64,000 nucleotides of DNA from Rhynchonema sp. JSB1_4 (lineage: Eukaryota; Nematoda; Chromadorea; Monhysterida; Xyalidae), in assembly GCA_030248065.1 (NCBI GenBank), contig JASAMV010008362.1:42644-106643 (forward strand), given 5' to 3'. Shown here one piece after another: positions 56,797 through 64,000 of the stretch. Position numbers and translations under genes: made by a program. The stretch's first letter is position 1; each line of letters opens with the position of its first letter. The notes under the pieces were generated by a model that was given only the letters and a program-made list of their open reading frames with translations, was not told the origin of the DNA and ran no database searches.

Positions 56797-59700
56797 TCAA
56801 AATCGCACAATCACAGTGTCAGGCGTGAGCACATTCAACCAGTGCACCACTTCATCGGCTGTGGGTCGTTGTTGCGCACTGGTCACCCAACACAATCGTG
56901 CAATGTTCATCAGCTCGACGTTGCTCGGCTCAGATCCGAAGTCAATGCTAACACCATGCCCGTCGCACTCGTCCTGGTCTTGGTCGGGACGAAGGTTGCG
57001 CGATACCACCTAAATAATACCAGTTTTCTTTATTTTTGTGAAACATCACGAACTATACGCTCAGCAACTTTACGTTGGTTGAGACTATGGTTGGTTTATT
57101 GCGTCGGCACCCCTCAGAAATACACAACAGAAGAAGTTTAAATGGAAAAAGCATAATTCGTGGATATTATTATTGATCTAACCTCCAACAACACCACTAC
57201 GTGCGAAAAACATGATGAAACTTGATCTCCGTCCGTCGATATGACCAGCTCACTGGCATTGATGTTCAAACTAACCAATCCAACCAACCAAGAACACAAT
57301 CTGATGCGCATGATCGAACTGCGCAAAGGGCATTCGTCGTGTGAGCATCTGCCACAAACACACGCCGAACGCGTAGATGTCACACGCACGCGACACGATG
57401 TTATGACGCAGCAGCTCGGGCGATTTGTAGATAAGGGTGCCTGAATGGGAAAGGTGAAGCGTGAGGTCAAGAAATCTTGAGAACAAAGAAAGGATGAAAT
57501 CCCAGGTACATTGCTAGAGTAGTGATATGGGCCGATTGTATTTGTCAACCCATATCAGTGTTATTATTGATAAAAGCTAGAGAGAAAGCCTTGCTTTCTT
57601 ATTGGTGGATTTCTGCGAGGTAGCGAGTCCTCGGGACTTCGCGTGTGCGAGGGCGCGGCCCGTTGCTGTTGGTGGCACAAGAAGAAAGAAGAATTTGTGG
57701 CACGAGCGAGAAAGGAAAAGGAGACGAAGAAAAAGAGAAAGGAATAGAAGAAGAAAAAGGAAAAACGCAAGGAGATAGAGAAAGGACGAGAAGACGAAGA
57801 GAAAGAACAGAGGAAAAGAAATCGAAGAGAAAGGAAGACGAGAAAGAAGAGAGAAACGAAGAATAAAGAGTGAATGAAATGGAGATTTGAGAAAGTTGGG
57901 GGAGCCCCGAATTGAGAAAGGTGTTGTGCACTGAGAAAACATAAAAAACAAAAAAAATTTAAAAAATATAAAAACAAAAAAAATTATTTGGCGGTGAGAT
58001 GATTTATATGTTGAAATGTGTTATTTTGTGTGAACGGTATGATTGTTGCTGAATTTGAATCGTGTGATTTGTGCATTAGCGTGAATGTGTTGCCCTGTAA
58101 ATGTGTTGCGAATTGTGATTTTATTATTGATGTGTGTATTGTGTGTGCCACGTGATATTTGAGTGATAGTGTGATACTGTGATCGTATTTGAGATTATCT
58201 TCATTTGGTACACCTCCCCTGGCGGAAGGAGGAGTAGTGATATGGGCCGATTGTATTTGTCAACCCATATCAGTGTTATTATTGATAAAAGCTAGAGAGA
58301 AAGCCTTGCTTTCTTATTCTAGCACCAACCACTGGTAGCTTCCTTCATGGTGTCTTGTCCCGGTGACAGACATTTAGACGAGCCAAAATCGGCCAGTTTA
58401 CATTCATCCGTGTCGTCGGTCAGCAGCACATTGGCCGGTTTTACATCAAGGTGCACGATACGTTGGTCTGAAGACAAGAGTCGATACTTATGTGCAGTGC
58501 AACCGGAGCTCACATTTATTCAGACTTTTCAACCAAAGACTAACCATGGCAATATCTAAGTGCATTCGCCAATTGATGGGCGTACCGATGTCGTCGTTCA
58601 AAGTCCACCATTTCTGTCGCATCGTCGAGCACGCCTTGTAGATTGCGCGAACCGGCGTATTCGTACACAACCTCAATGAAGGGGGAAAGCTTAAGAAAAT
58701 GGTTGGACACAAAGCCAGTCGCTTTTCTTAACATGTATATCATCGGAAAAACTGCTCAAACCTGTGTAAGGTGCGTGAACGTGCTGAATGCAAGAATACG
58801 CACTACATTGGGATGGCAGAGACGGAAGGCATTCAGTTCGGCACGTAGGCTCACACATCTGGATTTGGCGTTATTCACTGAAAAAAAGGACATGGAAAAA
58901 TTGAGATTGGACAGATGAAAATGCAAACCCAGCTTTCAAACTCAATACGAACCACATTTCCTATTATGCAGTTGTTTGATGGCCACCCGTTTACCGTCAT
59001 AACGTCCGACAAATACCGAACCGAAACCGCCGTGTCCTGGTTGTAGGAAAATGTGAACTTGAAAAAAGCATAGAAAAACATTAAGAAATTTGAGTGACGA
59101 AAGGGGGGGCTGTTATAAAAAAATTCGTACCTATTTTCGGCGTGAACACAGGCGACGGCGTCACCACCGACGACATCGATTCCAAACGCTGCTGCAACGA
59201 ACCTTTGCGTGAGCCTGAAAACATTCACGCACGGTTGCCGGCAGGGTAGTGTGCTATTTTTGAATCTGAAAATAGCAATAAGACCGAAAGCTTACTTACC
59301 ATACCGCAATTTGCACCTAAAAAACTTCTGCATCTAATTATTGGGAGGTTGTTACGTGTGAATTGCAGTTAAACGTTGAACATCTGGAATGTCACAAGGC
59401 GCCAAAATTTCCCAATTTGCACTCAAAAAAATCTAGCATCTGGGAGTGACCTGCACATGGACATTTAAAAAAAATCCCCGACCGACACCCACCATTTCTT
59501 GCTGCGGCGGATGCCGGCGACGCACTGGGCGGTCGTTGGAGCAATTGCAATGGAGCGGACAGACAGCGCTGTTGGGCGGGCACCGGCTCATCGGGCACAC
59601 GGTCGGCCGTCACCGCAAGTGAACTGCAGACAATTTGTCCTAAGTCCCTTTCATTCACTTCGGGCATCGCGCTGTGCCGCAAGCACAACGTCAGGATCAC

Positions 59701-62700
59701 GAAAAGTCAAAGCCGCATTTTGGCGAAATCAATATTTCAGCCGATCCCCCGTTATAACAACAGCGCTTTATGTTGTTTTAAGCCGCAGTTTTCAAGCTGG
59801 ATGTTCTATGACCTCGAACTCAAGGCAAAGCAACCTGCTGCACCAGGGTTTTTTTTGCCACTAATGGGCTACTAAAAATTTTTGAATGAGCACAAGATTT
59901 TGGCAAGCGAGAAACCAACGGCAAACTGGAATTTCACGGAGCCAGTACTTAAGTAAGAATGAGCCACTAAATCAGCCACAAGATTTTGGCAAATGAACCA
60001 CAATGGGCCAGTGGCCCATTTTGAAAAACCTGCACCCAGCCAACCTGTTGTTATTGGCGTAATCGTCGTCATCGCAGTACAACAGACGTCGTTTCATTTT
60101 GTACTCTTCGGCCCGGCACGGACTCGTCAGCAACGCGTCACACGTCGATGTTAGACTGAAGTCGAGAGATGACGCGCTCGGCTGAAATGATGAGAGCAGA
60201 AAATCTTGTTGCCGATGGCGACAACGGCAGAATTTCGGAATAAGACACCTAGCTGGGTATTTTTGCCATTTTTACTGGTTCATTGAGCCAGTAAGAATTT
60301 GAAATGAGCCAACAGATTTTGGCAAATGAGCCAGTAGAATTTCAATGAGTCAGTAATGAGCCAATAGAATGAGCCAGTGAGCAGTTCAGGAAGCACTTTC
60401 TGAAGACAGCAAACAGCTCAAAATCGAAAAATTTTCGCGGTTCGCAAAAACCATGTTGGTGTCCAAAAGTCTAGGTGCAACTTGCACCTAACTCTCGACT
60501 TCTAGGTGCAATTCTGACATTTTGTGCATTTGTGCACCTAAAAAGCGTCCAAAAAAACTATCAGCTCGATATACTGGCGGACGAAAAAAAACGTTTTATT
60601 CACAAAAAACCGTTTTTTTCGAGGCCCGAATAGCTTTCCATTTATTTTTCCAGGTGGTTTTTTATCGGTTTTTTATTTTAGTTTTCCCAAAAGTTGTAAA
60701 CCGATGAGTTTCGGTTCGAATCAAATTTTGGTCCTATGTTCGGACAAAACCTTTTTGTGAACCCTACTTTTGTGTCGTGTGCTCATACTTCGTGCCCAAA
60801 CACATCACTATTTTGACCGGAACACTTAAGTACTGGAAAAGTATTTGAAAAGAAACGGTTTTTTTAATCGTTTTTTTCAACAAAAAATAAAGAACGGTAC
60901 TTTACGCCAGTATAGAGCCCAATATTCAAGATTCCCCCAACCAAAGTGAGTGGCTGGCGACTGACGAGTCTGGCACAAAACTCACGTAAACAGGCGAATT
61001 TCGCAGATTTGATCCGGACTGCTGACTGCCAGTTTTCGCGGCTTGCGCGTGTTGCTGGGCCTGCGCTAGTTGTTGTTGACGTTTGTCACCATTGATGTTT
61101 ATTGTGTCGCTAAAACGATTGGGACCAATTGAGCACATCAGAATATACTGGCAGGCGGAAAAAAACCGGTTTTTTTTCGGGAAAAAAACCGAAAAAAAAC
61201 CGTTTTTTTTCCGAGACCCGAATACTTTTCCATTTATTTTTCCGTGGGTACCTTTTCGGTTTTTGATCGGAAAAATATCGGTACTTTATTCCAATTTTTC
61301 CAAAAAATTGTAATGCAAAACTGATGAGTTTTTCGATTTCAGTGAAAAATTGGCTCGAGCACAAAAATTAACCAGCCCAAAATGGGCCGAAAAGCGTGTA
61401 AACCAAGTGTTTTCGACTGACTTCAACACTCTTCAAGAGCACTCTCGTCACTTCGAACAAATTTTGCACTGAAATTGTTATATTTTTCGAAATTACGTTC
61501 TTAAGTACTGGAAAAGTATTTGGAAAAAAAAACGGTTTTTTTCGGAAAAAAAACGTTTTTTTTCCACGAAAAATAAAGAACGGTTCTTTATGACAGTATA
61601 CATCAGAAGAAAACAATTTCTGGCAGGCGCTTTCAAACTGAACAAAAATTCAAACCTCAGAGCGCGCGATCGAAAAAACGACAACTGATGCTTGCTCGCA
61701 TTGAGCAGCGGCGATTTTGCGTTGAATAAATTGTTCTGGTCAACAACTGATGGCCGCACTGAACTCGCGCTCAGATTGTGTGTTGACGACGATGCCTCGC
61801 TTGTCCCGTTGGAGTTGAAGACGGACCTTTGTATACTTGTTGTGTTGAAGACGGGCCCATGTAACTTTGAGGCCGAAAAAAACCGGATTTTTTTTCCGAA
61901 CAGACCGTTTTTTCCGAGGCCCGCAAAACCATTTACCCCCCAAAAAAAGTTCCGACAATTTTTCCTAGGTCGCGCAATAATGCAGTCAAAATCATTAAGT
62001 CGGTGCTAAACAACCCACACGTTCGTTTTGAGATGGCCAAAACCTAGGTGTCGGGAGTCGGTTTTTTTCAAACACTAGATGTCGGGTCCGGGTGTCGGGT
62101 TTTTTTGAAACCGTCGGGCGTCGGGGGTAGGCTTTTTTTCTCAGGTGTCGGGTACTTCCAGATGTCGGGTACCCTCTCGACCTCTAACCCTACTTATGCG
62201 GTCATTGCACTAATCTTGCATTGGCTTCTTTGCACTGCAAATCAAATGTTTGTCCCATGTGTTGTTGACGATAGGTAGATGTTGGTTGGGGGCCCCCATC
62301 CTCCCATATGTACTACCCTGCCTCCCTCCTTTTTTCGAGGGGAATTACTGTACACCCTGAGATCGAGCGTATTTTGGAGAAAATTTCGTCGGGAAATGGC
62401 CTGAAACAGGCTAAAAATGCACTTGGAGATTAGAAAGTGCTCATTTTGAACTGTTTAGTACCGATTCACATTGGTTTTGACAACATCCTCTCGCAACCTT
62501 GGAAAATATCTCGGAAATTTTTTGAAAAAAAACGTTTTTTTTCCAAAACTGGCCACTTGGAAAAATTTCCGGGAAAAAAACGTATTTTTCCGGGCCTCGA
62601 AAAAAACGGTTTTTTTGGGTTTTTTTTCGAAAAAAATGGCTTTTTCCGGCCAGCAAGTTTACTAGTGTACCTTGATCGGGGAAATTAGTGCACCTCAGGG

Positions 62701-63349
62701 GGGGGGGGGTCCCCCTCCCCCCAGGAACTACACTGATTGACAGAAATATTTGGACTAGTTTGAAGTTTTCAGACCTGTCCCGGGCAATTTTTAGTGTCAA
62801 ACAGCCCAATTTTAGGTGTCTTTTCTTCGAAATTTAAAAGTGTCGGTGTGGATGACGTGGATGGGTGTTTGTCCATTAATTGTGTGGGTATGAGCGTGTG
62901 TTTTTTTCACCAAATGTGTGGGTGTGGCCGGTGTGGGTGTGTCTGTGTGGGAACCCCAGATTCCGATCCCTACTTTTGAGCACTGCGAACCGAGCTGAGT
63001 GAATCCCACCCGCACCCGGCCCGGTGAACACCTCTGGTCATGCATGACAGACACGATCATCAACCTTAAGCCGCCATGATAAAAGTACAAGTAAAATGAC
63101 GCACGAAGTTGTTGTCGGCGGCGTGTCGACCGAACGAAAGAACACAGGCGGTCGTTGTCCAGGAGACAGCACATTTTTGGCGGTGTCGATTTCAGGATTG
63201 GCGCTCGGCTGAGCAATTGCAATCATCGCATTTTTGCGTTTGTTTTGGAGCTGCTGCTGTTGACACAAAGGCGAAGAAACGAATCGAGCGAACAACGGCG
63301 ATTGCGAGCGCATCGGTGACGCCAGACGGGACAAAGACGGCGACGCCAT
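56797..63349 (-). CDS. MOS: Mos-type serine/threonine kinase
   Basis: Twelve exons (63105-63349, 61656-61826, 60986-61109, 60045-60181, 59493-59623, 59131-59214, 58956-59036, 58762-58877, 58545-58671, 58330-58467, 57289-57440, 56797-57009) give 572 residues. The first about 295 are Ser/Gln-rich and probably disordered. The kinase domain has GHGGFGSVFVGRYDGKRVAI followed by K, LRAELNAFRLCHPNVVRIL, the Mos-type catalytic loop IVHLDVKPANVLL (L instead of R), LADFGSSKC, YKSPELL, DIYAFGVCLWQML and the closing AQQRPTADEVV. Mos activates MEK/MAPK during oocyte meiosis. The exon 1 donor and exon 2 acceptor (weak CAAAG) are the least certain points. Introns contain four MITE copies and a direct-repeat element. 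Confidence 0.88.
57518..58318. mobile_element. TRIM-like element with 86-bp terminal direct repeats
   Basis: 57518-57603 and 58233-58318 are identical direct repeats (begin AGTAGTGATATGGGCC, end GCTTTCTTATT). CTAG lies immediately outside each (57514-57517, 58319-58322), like a 4-base target duplication. A TGGTGGATTTCTGCG tract starts next to the left repeat (primer-binding-site position), and the purine run GGCGGAAGGAGG precedes the right one. No protein is encoded. The repeats lack TG...CA ends, so the retrotransposon assignment is tentative. Confidence 0.7.
60570..60914. mobile_element. A/C-tract palindromic MITE, Mos intron 3
   Basis: Terminal inverted repeats TATACTGGCG and CGCCAGTATA, with internal AAAACGGTTTTTTT palindromes. 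The flanking 8-mers match only partly (CAGCTCGA / GAGCCCAA), so this is probably an older copy than 15120-15540 and 61144-61600. Confidence 0.75.
61144..61600. mobile_element. A/C-tract palindromic MITE, Mos intron 2
   Basis: TATACTGGCAGG at the left, TGACAGTATA at the right, and perfect 8-base duplications CATCAGAA at 61136-61143 and 61601-61608. The interior is a series of GGAAAAAAACCG-type palindromes. Confidence 0.85.
62340..62665 (-). mobile_element. Truncated inverted copy of the 15120-type MITE
   Basis: It reads in reverse the internal sequence of 15120-15540 (TTTTGGAGAAAATTTCGTCG, CACTTGGAGATTA, TGCTCATTTTGAACTGTTTA) and ends in the GGCCAGCAAGT terminus. The left end is missing or diverged. 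Confidence 0.7.
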
Positions 63350-63606
63350 TTTACACCGGGTCGAGTCGAGCTGGAGATGTGAACAGCGTTGAATAGAAAA
63401 AAATTTTTTGCTTCTGTTTTTAAACGTTATATTGTTTTTTGAACAGTCGGCGAAGTGACCTTTTTCCAGTACAGACAATATTGCACACTTGCACAGCAGA
63501 CTGTTAAATTTGACGTTTCGTTTGGAAAAGCGTCTGCTGCTTGTTCAGCGTGCAATGTTTCAAGCTTACGCCGAGCTTACACTGAACTTTCTCACACCGA
63601 GCTTTC

Positions 63607-63650
63607 CACCGACCTTTACACCCAACTGACCTTCACACCGTTTCGAAAAT
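63607..63650 (-). repeat. Dispersed repeat, right copy of a window-end inverted pair
   Basis: Reverse complement matches 20-63 at 42 of 44 bases. Confidence 0.8.
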
Positions 63651-63839
63651 AAAATCACCCTTTTTCATGGAAAACAATGAGTTTTCAACCAAAAAATACC
63701 AAAATGGTAGGTTCAAAAAAATCGCAAAAATTATGACAAAAATTGGGGAAAATCTGAGCCAAAAATTCGGGCCGGGCCGGAGATTTGGGGGTTCGGACTC
63801 GGAGAGAAAACGCGAATTTTCGATTTCGCCATAGAAGGC

Positions 63840-63975
63840 ACGGGTTGGCTCAAGGTTTGGCCTAAGCCTAAGCCTAAGCCTAATAGTAAGCCTAAGCCTA
63901 AGCCTAAGCCCAAGCCTAAGCCTGAGAAAAAGGGAAGTCAATTTTGAAACGGGACTAGCTTTTCCCACCATGCGC
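63840..63975 (-). mobile_element. TTAGGC-array element, third copy
   Basis: Reading on the minus strand it starts GTGGGAAAAGCTAGTCCCGTT-like (split here as GGGAAAAGCTAG and TCCCGTTTC), followed by a TTAGGC array and the same block as at 2130-2260. Beyond the shared block it runs into different sequence containing GGGCCGGGCC, also seen near 47430. Confidence 0.8.
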
Positions 63976-64000
63976 CGGGCCGCTGCTTCGTAATTATATT

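Larger units (their letters stand above)
63350..64000. other. Upstream flank of the Mos gene and repeats at the window end
   Basis: This is the Mos 5' side. It contains the tandem GGTGTAAGGTC-type repeat (63555-63650, inverted relative to bases 20-80) and the TTAGGC element at 63840-63975. No gene. Confidence 0.5.

Noticed and set aside
57564..57977. Three minus-strand Phe/Ser/Leu-rich frames
   Set aside because: Antisense of the purine-rich interior of the direct-repeat element; low complexity.
1..64000. tRNA, rRNA, CRISPR or snRNA genes
   Set aside because: Scans by eye for T-loop words such as GGTTCGAAT gave isolated hits (4433, 35150, 60711) without a cloverleaf; no rRNA core words or regularly spaced repeats of CRISPR type were seen.

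Overview
The window looks like a piece of an intron-rich animal nuclear genome, most probably a nematode. The grounds are: protein-coding genes split into many exons with GT-AG introns of roughly 40 to 100 bases and TTTCAG-type 3' splice sites; three repeat copies built on arrays of TTAGGC, the nematode telomere unit; a tau-tubulin-kinase-like kinase of the sort expanded in nematodes; and Rab11-GEF (SH3BP5), cyclin B3, CutA, SLC6, Ctr and INF2 orthologues all recognisable at the protein level. The species cannot be named from the sequence. No rRNA, tRNA, CRISPR or prokaryotic feature was found.

Layout from left to right. 1113-2727 (+) encodes a four-EF-hand calmodulin-like protein. A minus-strand block at 4249-8033 holds two Ly6-type GPI-anchored-looking proteins and a Ctr-type copper transporter. 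11054-12580 (+) is a tau-tubulin-kinase-like kinase. 12896-16739 (-) is an SH3BP5/Rab11-GEF. 17175-18614 (+) is CutA. 20024-22629 (-) is cyclin B3. 24805-29677 (-) is a 22-exon SLC6 transporter with an atypical TM1. A gene-poor stretch follows, then a third Ly6-type gene (33895-35547, -). Another gene-poor stretch leads to a 26-exon inverted formin (39427-46393, -). 47143-49958 (-) is a two-exon orphan whose intron is filled with nested transposons. Two paralogous tetraspan genes lie tail to tail (50791-51809, + and 52552-55470, -). 56797-63349 (-) is a 12-exon Mos-type kinase.

Almost all the structural novelty is in introns. They carry many small non-autonomous DNA elements whose target-site duplications can be read directly: hAT-like MITEs with 8-bp duplications and CAGTG-type ends (17763, 45281, 47836, 48253, 48761, 7489), a separate 8-bp-duplication family of A/C-tract palindromes (15120, 61144), a 2-kb TTAA-flanked element, a miniature direct-repeat element with a CTAG duplication, and a MITE family whose core is a TTAGGC array. 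The most unusual locus is the 2.4-kb intron at 47345-49728. There at least five related hAT-like elements are inserted into one another, and each has its own private, tandemly repeated subterminal motif. A 10-mer, TGAAACATCA, occurs 13 times in the window, mainly in introns, against about 0.1 expected. Exon models were built by hand from splice signals and reading frame. One junction (formin exons 5-6) does not close in frame, and several 5' ends are uncertain.
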